From: Rheinheimera sediminis
GTDB lineage: Bacteria; Pseudomonadota; Gammaproteobacteria; Enterobacterales; Alteromonadaceae
Assembly (NCBI RefSeq): GCF_004005375.1
Contig: NZ_RZUF01000003.1
Span: forward strand, 109,132 to 173,131
Length of the DNA: 64,000 nt
Direction of reading: 5' to 3'
Every line of letters begins with the position of its first letter. The first letter of the stretch is position 1. The translations under genes and the position numbers were made by a program. The notes under the pieces were generated by a model that did no database searches, was not told where the DNA came from, and saw only the letters and a list, made by a program, of their open reading frames with translations. Positions 52,953-63,854 of this stretch are shown in pieces.

Positions 52953-55052
52953 ATGTCTCGAGTTTCTTATTTATCCCTGGCCATTCTGGCCGCCTTATCC
53001 ACAACTGCTATTGCGAACAGTGCTGAAGAAAACCAGGCGTCCGAGCAGGCTGTAGAGCGTATTTTGGTTCAGGGCGATTTCCGTCAAGAGCAGTTACAAA
53101 AGCTACCCGGTAGTATTCTGGTATTGAGTCAGCAGGATATCAGCCGTCAGAATGCCCAGCATTTAGATGATGTATTGCAACAAGCCGCCAACGTTAACTT
53201 TTCAGCTGGTGCGTCCCGTGGCCGTTTTTTACAAATTCGTGGCATAGGCGAGCGCAGTGAATTTGTCGACAGTATCAATCCTTCGGTGGGCGTGCTGATT
53301 GACGGCATTGATTATTCAGCTTTAGGTGTCAGCTCTTTAGCTGATGTGCAGCAAGTTGAAATTTTTCGTGGCCCGGAAGCAACTCGTTTTGGTGCCAATG
53401 CGATGGCCGGTATGCTGAATTTAACGTCCAATGCCCCCAGCTTTGACGGCGAAGGTCAGTTCAGTAGCACCCTGGCAAATTACGATAGTTATCAACTAGC
53501 TGGCGCCTACAGCAATGCGATCAACCAGCAGTGGGCTTATCGGCTGGCAGTCGATCATCAAAGTTCAGATGGTTTTATCGACAATAGCTTTTTAAACCGT
53601 GACGATACCAACCATATTGACGAAACCTCAGCCCGTGCTGCGCTGCGTTATCTGGCCACCAACGATCTGACGCTGGATTTTATTGCTCACTACCGCGATA
53701 TCCACAACGGCTACGATGCGTTTTCATTGGATCGTAACCGCACCACTTTATCGGATAAGCCTGGTCAGGATTTACAACAAAGCCGTGCTTTAGCAGTAAA
53801 AGCTGATTATCAGGGCTTAAGTTGGGCTAATGTCTATACCCAATTCAGCGGCCTGACAGCGGACACTGACTATGGTTTTGATGAAGACTGGAGCTTTGAG
53901 GGCATTCATCCTGATGGCTATGCCACTGAAGACCGTTATTTACGGCTGCGTGATCAGTGGAGTCTGGAGCAACGCTTTTTAGGCAAAGCTCAAAGAGATT
54001 GGGTGCTCGGCTGGTATGCCAGTGGTCAGCAAACTGATTTAGAACGTCAATTCTGGAACTGGGATTTATGGCAGGCCGCGCAGTTTTTCAGTGATTTTAA
54101 ACGCCAGAATATGGCGGTATTTGGCCAGTGGTCCACAGATTTAGGCGATGGCTGGAGTTTAACTTCGGGCGCCAGGGCTGAGCGCTATGATGACGAATAC
54201 AATGATAGCAACGGGATTGCTCAGCAAAACGACGAGCTAATGTGGGGGGGGAAACTGAGTTTAAGCTTAGCTCTGACGGATTCAACCAGTTTGTATCTGT
54301 TGGGTTCGCGGGGTTACAAAGCTGGTGGTGTGAATGGTGAAGCATTAGGCAAGGCTTTGGGCAGTGGTGTGGATGAGCTTTCTGAGTACTTAAACAGCAA
54401 AGCTAATTTTTCGCCTGAAACCTTATGGAATGCTGAATTCGGTGTGAAAGGTAGCTCTGCCGATCAGACTATTGTCAGTCGAGTGGCGCTATTCGCCATG
54501 TGGCGTGATGATATGCAGGTGAACAGTTGGGTCACGCGAGATCAGTCTTTTGTCGGTTTTATTGATAATGCCGCTTCAGGCCGCAATCATGGATTGGAGC
54601 TGGAAAGCCGTGTGCAACTGACTGACAGCTGGACTTTATTCGCCAATGCCGCCTGGCTTGAAAGTGAAATCCGTGGTTTTATCACTGAAGATGGGGTTGA
54701 TAAAACCGGTCGTGATCAGGCCCATGCTCCGCACTACCAATACAGTGTCAACAGTGAGTGGTTACTGACGACTGATCTGAGTTTTAATTTGGGTGTGCAA
54801 AGCAAAGCCGCTTTTTATTATTCCGACAGTCACGACTCGCGTTCAGAGCAAATGCACTTAGTGAATTTGCGTTTGCAGTACCAGTGGGATCAAATTCAGC
54901 TGGCTTTATGGAGCCGTAATGCATTGGATGAAGAATACGGAGTGCGCGGCTTTTATTTTGGCAATGACCCACGAGATGGCTACGAGCCTCATACCTACGA
55001 ACAATTGGGTGAACCACGTCGTATAGGTTTCACCGCCAGTTACCAGTTTTAA
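52953..55052 (+). CDS. TonB-dependent outer-membrane receptor, probably for thiamine
   Basis: 699 residues. Signal peptide (about 1-22), a TonB box-like VERILVQG, plug domain (LPGSILVLSQQDISRQNAQH, RGIGERSEFVDSINPSVGVLI) and 22-strand barrel ending in SYQF. TPP riboswitch control and the following thiamine genes mark it as a thiamine-type receptor (as in Rodionov-type predictions from riboswitch context). An 8-G run at 54244-54251 lies in the barrel coding region. ExbBD/TonB genes are elsewhere. Confidence 0.9.
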   Translation: MSRVSYLSLAILAALSTTAIANSAEENQASEQAVERILVQGDFRQEQLQKLPGSILVLSQQDISRQNAQHLDDVLQQAANVNFSAGASRGRFLQIRGIGERSEFVDSINPSVGVLIDGIDYSALGVSSLADVQQVEIFRGPEATRFGANAMAGMLNLTSNAPSFDGEGQFSSTLANYDSYQLAGAYSNAINQQWAYRLAVDHQSSDGFIDNSFLNRDDTNHIDETSARAALRYLATNDLTLDFIAHYRDIHNGYDAFSLDRNRTTLSDKPGQDLQQSRALAVKADYQGLSWANVYTQFSGLTADTDYGFDEDWSFEGIHPDGYATEDRYLRLRDQWSLEQRFLGKAQRDWVLGWYASGQQTDLERQFWNWDLWQAAQFFSDFKRQNMAVFGQWSTDLGDGWSLTSGARAERYDDEYNDSNGIAQQNDELMWGGKLSLSLALTDSTSLYLLGSRGYKAGGVNGEALGKALGSGVDELSEYLNSKANFSPETLWNAEFGVKGSSADQTIVSRVALFAMWRDDMQVNSWVTRDQSFVGFIDNAASGRNHGLELESRVQLTDSWTLFANAAWLESEIRGFITEDGVDKTGRDQAHAPHYQYSVNSEWLLTTDLSFNLGVQSKAAFYYSDSHDSRSEQMHLVNLRLQYQWDQIQLALWSRNALDEEYGVRGFYFGNDPRDGYEPHTYEQLGEPRRIGFTASYQF

Positions 55053-55062
55053 AGGGTGAATG

Positions 55063-55314
55063 ATGAAATTATCTATAGAAATCAGTAAGTACCCATTAAC
55101 CAGTGATTATATAGAGCCTATAAAAGGTTTTATCGAATTACTAAACAGCAATCCAAACGTACTGGTGATCACCAATACATTAAGCACCCAGGTGTTTGGT
55201 GATTACGACGAAGTGATGGCATTGTTACAACAGGGCATTCGCTGGTCCTTTGAACGTTATGGCAAAGTAGTCTTTGTGGTGAAATTTTTACATGGTGATT
55301 TGCGGCCATGTTAG
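55063..55314 (+). CDS. YkoF-like thiamine-binding protein
   Basis: 83 residues from ATG 55063 (a second ATG just after an overlapping one at 55060, better spaced from AAAGGGTG). No signal peptide, so cytoplasmic. The short alpha/beta sequence KLSIEISKYPLTSDYIEPI with NVLVITNTLSTQVFGDYDEV resembles the YkoF/MTH1187-type domain that binds thiamine or HMP in B. subtilis. It is the second gene of the thiamine operon and overlaps pnuT by seven bases. Its likely job is to hold or hand on thiamine (inference). Confidence 0.75.
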   Translation: MKLSIEISKYPLTSDYIEPIKGFIELLNSNPNVLVITNTLSTQVFGDYDEVMALLQQGIRWSFERYGKVVFVVKFLHGDLRPC

Positions 55315-55934
55315 ACGCATGGCTGCAGGTTTTTAGCGGCTGGCAAACGCTGACTCAGCTTGAGTTAGCCGCTACCTTGCTGGCGCTGGCTTATGTGTTG
55401 CTGGCAATGAAACAAAGCTTATGGTGTTGGCCAGCCGCTTTACTCAGCACTTTGTTGTACACCCATATTATGTGGCATTCGGCTTTGCTATCTGATGCCT
55501 TACTGCAGCTGTATTATGCGGGTATGGCGCTGTACGGCTGGTACAGCTGGCGGCAACAACAGCTACAGCTACCCGCCGGACAATCGGGGATGACCGAATG
55601 GTCAGCTGGCACCCATCTGAATTTAATTGGCGGTACAGCGCTCTGTGGATTACTGTTGGGTTATCTGATGGACCAATACACTCATGCTGATTTCGCTTAC
55701 ATAGATGCGCAAACTACAGCTTTTAGTGTGATGACAACCTATCTGGTGGCGCGTAAAGTGGTGTCCAACTGGTTGTATTGGGTGGTGATCGATGCTATCT
55801 GTATTTATGTGTATATACAAAAACATCTGTATTTTACGACCGCACTTTTTGTACTCTATACCATTATTGCATTGATCGGATTTTTTGTATGGCGCAGCAG
55901 TTATCAGCAACAACAGCAGATCAACCCCGCCTGA
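55308..55934 (+). CDS. pnuT: PnuC/PnuT-type vitamin transporter
   Basis: 208 residues with about seven TM helices, inner membrane. Characteristic PnuC features: MKQSLWCWPAALLSTLLY, YGWYSWRQQQ, WLYWVVIDAICIYVYI. In riboswitch-controlled loci PnuT transports thiamine; energy-independent uptake trapped by phosphorylation is the known logic of the family. Overlaps both neighbours in sequence (upstream 7 bases, downstream 46). Confidence 0.92.
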   Translation: MLDAWLQVFSGWQTLTQLELAATLLALAYVLLAMKQSLWCWPAALLSTLLYTHIMWHSALLSDALLQLYYAGMALYGWYSWRQQQLQLPAGQSGMTEWSAGTHLNLIGGTALCGLLLGYLMDQYTHADFAYIDAQTTAFSVMTTYLVARKVVSNWLYWVVIDAICIYVYIQKHLYFTTALFVLYTIIALIGFFVWRSSYQQQQQINPA

Positions 55935-56800
55935 TCTGGCATTTATGCCAGCAGCTGGAGTTTTTTGCTGATCACCAGCCATTGTTGTTAACGCAACTGA
56001 CGCAAGGTAAAAGAACCAGCTCTTATCAGGTGCAAACCAACAGAGGCCATTATGTGTTGCGTCACTATGGCCCTTCGGTGCTGGGGGTTTGTCGGCAGCA
56101 GGAACTAAGGTGTCAGCACGCGGCCGCTGCTGCTGGTTTAGCGCCTGCACCTTTGTGCCTGAACAACCATCAACGTATGTTGATCACTGAATTTTTGCCA
56201 GAAGCTCAAAGTCCTTCCGTGGCATACATCCGACAGAGTATTCCGGCTTTAGCCCAAAAGCTGGCCACTTTACATCAGTTACCAGTGCAAACTGCCGTAT
56301 TGGACCCTTGGTTATATTTGCAACAATTAAAAACTCAGTTGGAACCGCAGTGGACTGCGCAGGCGCAAAACATCTGGTTGCCTTTAATCACAGCAGCCCG
56401 TGACTTACAGTATTTTCAGGCAGACATTGGCTTGTGTCATATGGATTTGCATCCGCAAAATTTGTTGCTTTGGCAACAGAAATTGTGGCTGATTGATTTT
56501 GAATACTGCCAGTTGGCTGATGTGGTCTTTGATTTAGTGGCAATCATAGTGCAGTTTAATTTGTCAGAGACTGAACAACAGCAGTTGCTGGATAGTTACA
56601 GATCAGCCAGAGGTTCGGCTTGCAGCGTGCAGTTACTGGAAAAAGTGGCGCTGGCGAAAATAGTGTATTCAGGCTTTTGCTGGTTGTGGTATTGGCAGGA
56701 AGAACTGGACAATCAGGATCCCAGATACAAACAAGCCGCAGCAGACTGTTATCAGCTTTTACTGCGGCTTATTCAAAATGAGAGGTTAAATGCCACCTAA
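55889..56800 (+). CDS. Phosphotransferase, probable thiamine kinase
   Basis: 303 residues from ATG 55889, which lies inside the end of pnuT; a longer frame from 55778 would be entirely within it. Aminoglycoside/choline-kinase-like fold: QVQTNRGHYVLRHY, the catalytic CHMDLHPQNLLLW and metal site LIDFEYCQ. The operon role points to a thiamine kinase of ThiK type, making thiamine monophosphate and trapping it. Substrate not proven. Convergent overlap of 15 bases with the small HTH gene. Confidence 0.85.
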   Translation: MAQQLSATTADQPRLIWHLCQQLEFFADHQPLLLTQLTQGKRTSSYQVQTNRGHYVLRHYGPSVLGVCRQQELRCQHAAAAAGLAPAPLCLNNHQRMLITEFLPEAQSPSVAYIRQSIPALAQKLATLHQLPVQTAVLDPWLYLQQLKTQLEPQWTAQAQNIWLPLITAARDLQYFQADIGLCHMDLHPQNLLLWQQKLWLIDFEYCQLADVVFDLVAIIVQFNLSETEQQQLLDSYRSARGSACSVQLLEKVALAKIVYSGFCWLWYWQEELDNQDPRYKQAAADCYQLLLRLIQNERLNAT

Positions 56801-56968
56801 GCGCTCGGCGAGGATTTTGTAGCGTTTGACATCTTCTTCATCAAATAGCGGTTTGCCTTCGTCATCCTTGCCGTTAGCAACCAGCAAATTTTCACGCGCC
56901 AGACGTTCAACACGGATTTCCTGAATACCTAAAAAGGCGGCGACTTCTGCAACGTTGAGTAATGCCAT
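56786..56968 (-). CDS. Small helix-turn-helix protein (MerR/excisionase-like)
   Basis: 60 residues from ATG 56968, six bases after AGGAA. LLNVAEVAAFLGIQEIRVER looks like a MerR- or excisionase-type HTH, followed by a wing-like GKPLFDEEDVKRYKI. DNA binding is likely; no partner integrase is in view, so it may be a regulator in its own right. Convergent with the kinase gene. Confidence 0.7.
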   Translation of the reverse strand: MALLNVAEVAAFLGIQEIRVERLARENLLVANGKDDEGKPLFDEEDVKRYKILAERLGGI

Positions 56969-57377
56969 AATGAATTCCTGCGGTAATTATTTGATTTAAT
57001 TTAAGCTGATATTTTTAATTTAGTGAAAAAAGTTTCACAAGCCATGATGTTTTACTTATTTTTTATCAGCAAGACAACAGAAGCCACAGTGAATCTTGCG
57101 TTTTTTTCGAATTTTTGCTGATTTCTGAGCATTTAACTCAGATCGATCTGCCTAAGAGTGTTGCAGGCCAAATTTCGTGTTCAATCCAGCCCTTATTTTG
57201 ATGCTTGGATACTGATTGTTCCAAATGTGCAGCTAGACAAAAACTTAGGTAATAGGTATAACAAATTGAACTATCTGATTATTTTTGTGTACTTGTCATC
57301 GCCTTTACACAGATTTGGACTATGGTAATTATAAAACCCAGCTTACATCCGAAACAATTCACATCTGAGTACTCATT
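56969..57377 (+). other. Long nhaB upstream region
   Basis: 409 bases, AT-rich and without a coding frame I trust. A small hairpin GTGAAA/TTTCAC lies near 57023. The gap may carry the nhaB promoter and regulation; no clear -35/-10 or riboswitch motif could be assigned. Confidence 0.4.
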
Positions 57378-58961
57378 ATGAAAGCATCAGGCATGGCTTT
57401 AGCCTTGTACAATAATTTTCTTGGTCAAGCTCCCAATTGGTACAAATTGTCTATTATCGCTTTCCTATTCATTAATCCTTTGCTGTTTTTACAAAACCCC
57501 TATCTGGCAGGCTGGGTTTTGGTGGTGGAGTTCATTTTTACTCTGGCCATGGCATTGAAGTGTTATCCACTGCAGCCAGGTGGTTTGCTGGTTTTACAGG
57601 CTATAGCTATAGGTATGACGAGTACCACTAAGGTGATGCATGAAATTGAGCTTAATATCGAAGTGATATTATTGTTAGTGTTCATGGTCGCCGGTATTCA
57701 CTTTGTTAAAGACTTACTGTTATTTGTTTTCACTAAGTTATTGATCCGGGTGCGCTCTAAAACCTTACTTTCGCTGGCTTTTGTCGGCATGGCGGCCTTC
57801 CTATCGGCGTTTTTAGATGCGTTGACTGTTGTTGCTGTTATCATTGCTGTGGGTATAGGTTTTTATGCGATTTATCACAAAATATCTTCTGGAAAAAAAT
57901 TCCCTGATCCACACAACCACAATGAAGATCATGAAGTGGCAGAGTTGTCTCGGGCTGATTTAGATGCTTTTCGAGGTTTTCTGCGTAATTTGTTGATGCA
58001 TGCTGGGGTCGGCACTGCTTTGGGTGGTGTCGCTACCATGGTGGGCGAGCCACAAAATCTGATTATTGCCGAAGCTGTTGGTTGGGGCTTTGGTGAGTTT
58101 GCATTGCGGATGGCTGCTGTCAGTGTGCCTGTGCTAATTGCGGGTTTGATCACTACTGTAGTGCTTGAGAGATGCCGTTGGTTTGATTTTGGTGTGCGTT
58201 TACCCGAGGCGGTACAAGATGTTTTGATTGCTTATGATAACTACCAGACAGAACGTATGTCAGCCTCAGATGTTAGCAAACTGTGGGTGCAAAGTATCAT
58301 TTCTGTACTACTTATCCTTTGCCTGAGTTTGCATTTAGCTTCTGTAGGCTTAATAGGTTTAATGGTGATTATTCTTGCCACTGCCTTTTGTGGCGTGACA
58401 GATGAACATGCTATAGGGAAAGCATTTCAGGAAGCTTTGCCATTTACTTCTCTGTTGGTGGTATTTTTTGCTGTAGTTGCTGTCATTATTGATCAGCACT
58501 TATTTAAACCTGTGATCGATTTTGTTCTGACTTTTGACGGCCAACAACAGACCTCAGTGTTGTTTCTTGCCAACGGTTTGTTATCTATGGTCAGCGATAA
58601 TGTTTTTGTAGGTACAGTTTATATCAACGAAGTCAAAGCAGCTTGGCAAGCGGGTAACATCAACCGTGAGCAGTTTGAAATGCTTGCTATAGCTATCAAT
58701 GCAGGAACCAACCTTCCCAGTGTGGCGACTCCTAATGGTCAGGCCGCCTTTTTATTCCTGCTAACCAGTGCCTTAGCGCCCTTGATTCGGTTGTCTTACA
58801 TGAAGATGGTTTGGATGGCCGTGCCTTATACTATAGTGCTAGCCGTTGTAGGCCTGTTAAGTGTTACTTTTCTATTACCAGAGGTTATTCATTGGCTTTA
58901 CGCTGCTGGTTGGATCCAGCCTTATGATGCTGCAGCCGCAGCAGTTATAACAGAACATTAA
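57378..58961 (+). CDS. nhaB: Na+/H+ antiporter NhaB
   Basis: 527 residues, about 10-12 TM helices, matching the NhaB family (E. coli 513). [20 protein letters not shown] and [17 protein letters not shown] with [18 protein letters not shown] are family signatures. Exchanges Na+ for H+ across the inner membrane for salt and pH homeostasis. Leads an Mrp operon by 251 bases. Confidence 0.96.
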   Translation: MKASGMALALYNNFLGQAPNWYKLSIIAFLFINPLLFLQNPYLAGWVLVVEFIFTLAMALKCYPLQPGGLLVLQAIAIGMTSTTKVMHEIELNIEVILLLVFMVAGIHFVKDLLLFVFTKLLIRVRSKTLLSLAFVGMAAFLSAFLDALTVVAVIIAVGIGFYAIYHKISSGKKFPDPHNHNEDHEVAELSRADLDAFRGFLRNLLMHAGVGTALGGVATMVGEPQNLIIAEAVGWGFGEFALRMAAVSVPVLIAGLITTVVLERCRWFDFGVRLPEAVQDVLIAYDNYQTERMSASDVSKLWVQSIISVLLILCLSLHLASVGLIGLMVIILATAFCGVTDEHAIGKAFQEALPFTSLLVVFFAVVAVIIDQHLFKPVIDFVLTFDGQQQTSVLFLANGLLSMVSDNVFVGTVYINEVKAAWQAGNINREQFEMLAIAINAGTNLPSVATPNGQAAFLFLLTSALAPLIRLSYMKMVWMAVPYTIVLAVVGLLSVTFLLPEVIHWLYAAGWIQPYDAAAAAVITEH

Positions 58962-59212
58962 GTTGTTATGGATCAGAGATATAATGCCTCTGAACTTTGA
59001 TTTCACCTACTTCAGCTTGTGATTGACCAGAACGTCTGGACAGCGTGTATGCGGACAGGTATAAAGTACGGCATGTGAAATTTTCAGGGCATTTTACCCT
59101 CTGTCAGGCGGCACTTAGACTTTGTTGCTTGCCAAATTGCTTAGGGTGTTTTCTTTGCTACTCCAAGTGAGCACAACTCAGCCCGTTCAGCCCGTAAAGA
59201 GGATGTAAGTAC

Positions 59213-62011
59213 ATGATTGAGCTTCTGTTGATAGTCTTATTTCCTTTGATTGGCTCTTTGGTGCCAGTAATAACAGCAGGATGGTCACGAAGTTACAGTG
59301 CGCTCGCTACCGCCTTATTGCCTTTTGCTGCTTTGGCCCTGGTGTTACAGCTGGCACCAGCTGTGTTTTCCGGTGAAACTCTGTTTTACAAGCTGCCTTG
59401 GGTTGAAGCTTTAGGATTGTCGCTGAGCTTTCGGCTTGATGGCTTGTCTCTGTTGTTTGTATTTTTAATTCTTGGCATAGGCCTACTGATCATCTTGTAT
59501 GCCAGATATTACCTGTCTGAAAAAGACTCTATGGCGCGTTTTTATGGTTTTTTGATGTTGTTTATGACGGCTATGCTCGGCATAGTACTGTCGAATAATC
59601 TACTGCAGTTATGGGTTTTCTGGGAGCTGACCAGTATCAGTTCCTTCTTGTTAATCAGTTTCTGGTGGCACAGAGCGGACGCACGCCTGGGCGCCCGTAT
59701 GGCATTGATGATCACTGGCTTTGGCGGTTTGGCCTTGCTTGCCGGTATTTTACTGATAGGTAAAGTACTGGGTAGTTTTGAGTTAGACGAGGTGTTATCT
59801 CAGGCTGCTGTATTGCAACAACATAGTTTGTATCCGGTGATATTAATTTTGGTATTACTCGGCGCTTTTACCAAGTCTGCGCAATTCCCATTTCATTTTT
59901 GGCTGCCAAATGCGATGTCAGCTCCCACTCCAGTCAGCGCTTATTTGCACTCGGCGACTATGGTGAAAGCGGGCATATTTTTGTTGGCAAGAATGTATCC
60001 ACTGTTGGCAGGTAGTGATTTATGGTTTTTGATGGTTACTATCACCGGTATGACAACCCTACTGGTTGGTGCTTACCTGGCTTTATTTCAGCATGATTTA
60101 AAAGGCTTGCTGGCGTATTCCACCATCAGTCACTTAGGTTTGATTACCTTGTTGTTTGGCTTAGGTACTGATTTGGCTGCGGTTGCAGCTATTTTCCACA
60201 TTATGAATCACGCTATTTTTAAAGCCTCGCTGTTTATGGCTGCAGGTATCATTGATCACGAATCCGGCTCGCGAGATATGCGCAAACTCAATGGGCTCTG
60301 GCAATTTATGCCTGTGACCGCGACCTTAGCCATGGTCGCTTCTGCCTCTATGGCAGGGGTGCCTTTACTGAATGGCTTTTTATCCAAAGAAATGTTTTTT
60401 GCCGAAACATTGCATCAGGAAGTGTTAGGGGCTTTGTCCTGGCTAATCCCTGTGCTGGCTACCGTGGCTGCAACTTTGTCTGTTGCTTATTCAGCCCGCT
60501 TTATTCACGACGTATTTTTTAATGGTCAACCCAAGGGGTTACCTCGGACTCCTCATGAACCACCTCGTTACATGCGGGTGCCTGTCGAGGTGTTGGTGGC
60601 ACTTTGTATTCTGGTTGGTCTGGCTCCCGCTTATATAGTTGGAGATTTGCTAGCCGTGGCCTCTTCAGCTGTGTTAGCCGGTCCTTTGCCTGTGTATAGC
60701 TTATCGATCTGGCATGGTGTCAATTTGCCTTTGATGATGAGTGTATTGGCTCTGACTCTGGGCATAGTGTTGTACTTCAACCGCAAACACTTATTCCGTT
60801 TTCAGGCTGAATTACCAGAGCTGAACCCCTTGCAGTTTTTTGATTTAAAAATCAATGCTTTACTGGGTTTTTCAAAAAAATGGCACCATAGTATTGAGTC
60901 CGTTGCGTTGCAGCGTTACTTGGTATGGATGTTTGTGATAGTGGCTGTGTTACTGATTTGGCCACTGCAGCAAATGGGGCAATTCTCTCAGCACAAGGTT
61001 ATGCAGCAGCCTGATACCTTAATGTTTGCTGCTACTTTCGTCGCTACTATAGCGGCTATAGCTACTGTGTTATGTCAGCGTCAGCGCCTGCTTTCTTTAG
61101 TGATGATTTCTATTGTAGGTTTAGTGGTCACGCTGATTTTTGTGCGGTTTTCAGCGCCGGATCTGGCTTTGACCCAGTTATCGGTTGAAGTGGTGACTAT
61201 TGTGTTGTTGATGTTAGCCCTGTTCTTTTTACCTCACAAAATCAGCAGGGCTTCCAATGCTGGCAGGTTGATCCGGGACGGAGCTATAGCCTCAATCTGT
61301 GGCGTAGTGATAGGTAGCTTAAGTTATGCGTTGATGCTGGAACCACAACAACGCATTTCTGAGTTTTTCCTTGCCAACTCCAAAACGGGCGGCGGTGGTT
61401 ACAACGTGGTGAACGTGATACTAGTCGATTTCCGTGGCTTTGATACCTTGGGTGAAATCACAGTCTTGGGCATAGCTGCATTGGGTATTTTTAAACTGCT
61501 GACCCGATTACCTCTGTTTAGATCCAGTTCAGACGCGCAAGGACGGCAATGGGCTCTGGACAAACACCCAATGTTGCTGGCTGTGGTATCTCAGGCTTTG
61601 CTACCTCTGGCCTTGCTCGTGTCTGTGTATATCTTTTTTAGGGGCCACAACTTGCCAGGTGGAGGCTTTGTGGCGGGTCTAATTACAGCCATTGCCATTA
61701 TTTTGCAGTACGTGGCACAAGGTGTGGACTGGGTCCGCGAGCGTTTAACTATGGACTATCATCGTTTGATCGCTGCTGGTGTCCTTATTTCAACCACAAC
61801 AGGTGCTGCCAGTTGGGCTTTTGACCGACCTTTCTTGACGTCCTGGTTTGATTATTTCCATCTACCGTTGTTTGGTGAAATTGAATTAGCCAGCGCTATC
61901 GCTTTTGATTTAGGAGTCTATTTGACTGTAGTGGGTGCAACACTGATGATTTTAGCCAACTTAGGCAAAATGACTACTGAACACAGACCTGTGAATAGGG
62001 AGCAAAGCTAA
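59213..62011 (+). CDS. mrpA: Mrp antiporter subunit A with fused MrpB domain
   Basis: 932 residues. Large NuoL-like half (about 1-550; [48 protein letters not shown]) then further TM helices and an MrpB-type C-terminal domain ([20 protein letters not shown]). Part of a hetero-oligomeric Na+(K+)/H+ antiporter. The MrpA'-type fusion means no separate mrpB, giving the six-gene group 2 layout. The start, ATG 59213, has AGAGGA about ten bases upstream. Confidence 0.95.
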   Translation: MIELLLIVLFPLIGSLVPVITAGWSRSYSALATALLPFAALALVLQLAPAVFSGETLFYKLPWVEALGLSLSFRLDGLSLLFVFLILGIGLLIILYARYYLSEKDSMARFYGFLMLFMTAMLGIVLSNNLLQLWVFWELTSISSFLLISFWWHRADARLGARMALMITGFGGLALLAGILLIGKVLGSFELDEVLSQAAVLQQHSLYPVILILVLLGAFTKSAQFPFHFWLPNAMSAPTPVSAYLHSATMVKAGIFLLARMYPLLAGSDLWFLMVTITGMTTLLVGAYLALFQHDLKGLLAYSTISHLGLITLLFGLGTDLAAVAAIFHIMNHAIFKASLFMAAGIIDHESGSRDMRKLNGLWQFMPVTATLAMVASASMAGVPLLNGFLSKEMFFAETLHQEVLGALSWLIPVLATVAATLSVAYSARFIHDVFFNGQPKGLPRTPHEPPRYMRVPVEVLVALCILVGLAPAYIVGDLLAVASSAVLAGPLPVYSLSIWHGVNLPLMMSVLALTLGIVLYFNRKHLFRFQAELPELNPLQFFDLKINALLGFSKKWHHSIESVALQRYLVWMFVIVAVLLIWPLQQMGQFSQHKVMQQPDTLMFAATFVATIAAIATVLCQRQRLLSLVMISIVGLVVTLIFVRFSAPDLALTQLSVEVVTIVLLMLALFFLPHKISRASNAGRLIRDGAIASICGVVIGSLSYALMLEPQQRISEFFLANSKTGGGGYNVVNVILVDFRGFDTLGEITVLGIAALGIFKLLTRLPLFRSSSDAQGRQWALDKHPMLLAVVSQALLPLALLVSVYIFFRGHNLPGGGFVAGLITAIAIILQYVAQGVDWVRERLTMDYHRLIAAGVLISTTTGAASWAFDRPFLTSWFDYFHLPLFGEIELASAIAFDLGVYLTVVGATLMILANLGKMTTEHRPVNREQS

Positions 62012-62367
62012 TGGAGTTATTGGTCGCTATTATAATTGGGGTTATGACCTGCTGCGCAGTGTTTCTGATCCTGCGAGCGAGAACCTTTGCAGTGATGTTG
62101 GGTTTGACCATGTTATCTTATGCAGTGAATTTATTTATTTTCGCCAGCGGTGGATTAAAAATAGGCGCAGGAGCTGTGCTGCATGCTACGGAAGAATACG
62201 CAGATCCTTTGCCGCAAGCGCTGGTGCTCACTGCAATAGTGATTGGTTTTGCGATGACAGCTTTCCTGGTGGTGTTATCTATCCGCGCCCGTGCTGATTT
62301 AGGTAATGATCATGTGGATGGAAAATTACCAGTGGCGAAAAACACCCGGCAGGGAGCATCGTCATGA
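62011..62367 (+). CDS. mrpC: Mrp antiporter subunit C (NuoK-like)
   Basis: 118 residues, three TM helices, NuoK homologue: TVLGLTMLSYAVNLFIFASG-type helix (VMLGLTMLSYAVNL) and DPLPQALVLTAIVIGFAMTA. Start ATG overlaps the mrpA stop by one base, and the end overlaps mrpD by ATGA. Confidence 0.96.
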   Translation: MELLVAIIIGVMTCCAVFLILRARTFAVMLGLTMLSYAVNLFIFASGGLKIGAGAVLHATEEYADPLPQALVLTAIVIGFAMTAFLVVLSIRARADLGNDHVDGKLPVAKNTRQGASS

Positions 62368-63854
62368 ACCATTTGATTATTTTGCCCATAGTTTGGCCTT
62401 TGTTGGTCGCTTTGCTCACCTTGCTGCCACCCTTTGATCGTAGCCTGTTGTTACGTCGCTATTTAAGTGTTGGCGGCTCAGTGGTGTTGTTACTTATCAG
62501 CGTGCTGCTGGTGATACAAAGCACAGGCAGTCCGGCACAGCTGTATCAGCTTGGTAACTGGGCTGCACCTTTTGGTATTAGTTTGTTATTAGATCAAGTC
62601 AGCAGTTTAATGTTGTGTTTGACCTCGGTGTTGGCCGTTGCTTCGAGTTTGTATGCCAGCAGCGGGGAAGATGAAGGAGGCTTTTTTTTCCACTCCTTGC
62701 TGCATTTTCAGCTGATGGGTATTAATGGTGCCTTTTTAACTGCAGATTTATTTAACCTCTTTGTATTTTTTGAAGTGCTATTGATCGCTTCCTATTCTTT
62801 ATTGATCCATGGCGGTGGCAAAGCAAAAACCAGGGCTGCTGTGCATTATGTTATTTTGAATCTGGTGGGATCTGCCTTATTCCTGTTTGCACTGGCGTTG
62901 ATTTATGGTGCTTCAGGCACTTTAAATATGTTGGATTTAGGGACCAAAGTAGCATCCTTATCTGAGACTCAATTACAACTATTGCAAGGCGCTGTAGCCT
63001 TGTTACTAGTAGTCTTCGGTTTGAAAGCCGCAGTGATGCCGCTGCATTTCTGGTTAGGCAGTGCCTACTCTTCGGTCACTCCTGCTGTGGCTGCTTTGTT
63101 TGCTATTATGACCAAAGTAGGTATCTACAGTTTGCTTCGTGTGTTTGCCATGGTGTTGCAGGATGCGGGGTTTGTCGCAGATTGGGTGTTCCCTGTTTTG
63201 TGGTGGACTGGGCTTTTGACTATTCTGATGGGAGTGCTAGGCGTTTTAGCCAGTGAAGACTTACGCAAAATGGCCAGCTATCTGGTGATTGTATCTGTTG
63301 GATCTTTAGTTGCTATTTTGTCTTTGGGTACCCCGGAGTCAGTCCAAGCGCTATTGTATTATCTTGTACATTCAACCTTAGCTACGGCTGCATTATTTTT
63401 ACTGGCAGACCTTATTGCAAACCAGCGTGGTAAAGCGGGTGACCGTTTAGTGAATGGACGGAAAGTCGCGCAGCCAGTCTTGCTTGGTTCAGCTTTTATT
63501 GTAACGGCACTGAGCATAGTAGGAATGCCACCCTTTTCTGGTTTTATTGGCAAGTTGTTACTACTGCAGGCCGTGTCAGAAGGCTCAGCTATGTTGTGGT
63601 ATTGGTCCGCGTTATTGGGTAGCAGCTTGATGTTGCTGATTGCGTTAAGCAGAGCTGGCAGTATTTTGTTTTGGCAAGTCTCAAGCTCCGATGCTGAAGC
63701 CCGGAGGGCTGGTGGGCGCCGTAGCACAGCTTTAGTCTTGTTGGTGCTAGCCAGCCCCTTGTTAAGTCTGTTTGCCGGACCTTTAACTGAGTGGTGTCAG
63801 GCAGCGGCAACACAATTGCAGACTATAGCTAATCTTAGTCCGGGAGCCTTCTGA
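62364..63854 (+). CDS. mrpD: Mrp antiporter subunit D (NuoM/N-like)
   Basis: 496 residues with about 14 TM helices. FFEVLLIASYSLLIHGGG contains the conserved Glu, and GLKAAVMPLHFWLGSAYSS with ALFAIMTKVGIY is the proton-channel region of the NuoL/M/N family. Operates with MrpA in proton translocation. One-base overlap with mrpE. Confidence 0.96.
   Translation: MNHLIILPIVWPLLVALLTLLPPFDRSLLLRRYLSVGGSVVLLLISVLLVIQSTGSPAQLYQLGNWAAPFGISLLLDQVSSLMLCLTSVLAVASSLYASSGEDEGGFFFHSLLHFQLMGINGAFLTADLFNLFVFFEVLLIASYSLLIHGGGKAKTRAAVHYVILNLVGSALFLFALALIYGASGTLNMLDLGTKVASLSETQLQLLQGAVALLLVVFGLKAAVMPLHFWLGSAYSSVTPAVAALFAIMTKVGIYSLLRVFAMVLQDAGFVADWVFPVLWWTGLLTILMGVLGVLASEDLRKMASYLVIVSVGSLVAILSLGTPESVQALLYYLVHSTLATAALFLLADLIANQRGKAGDRLVNGRKVAQPVLLGSAFIVTALSIVGMPPFSGFIGKLLLLQAVSEGSAMLWYWSALLGSSLMLLIALSRAGSILFWQVSSSDAEARRAGGRRSTALVLLVLASPLLSLFAGPLTEWCQAAATQLQTIANLSPGAF

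Noticed and set aside
55778-55888. Longer start for the thiamine kinase
   Set aside because: The extension would be entirely inside pnuT in another frame; ATG 55889 starts a normal kinase N-terminus.
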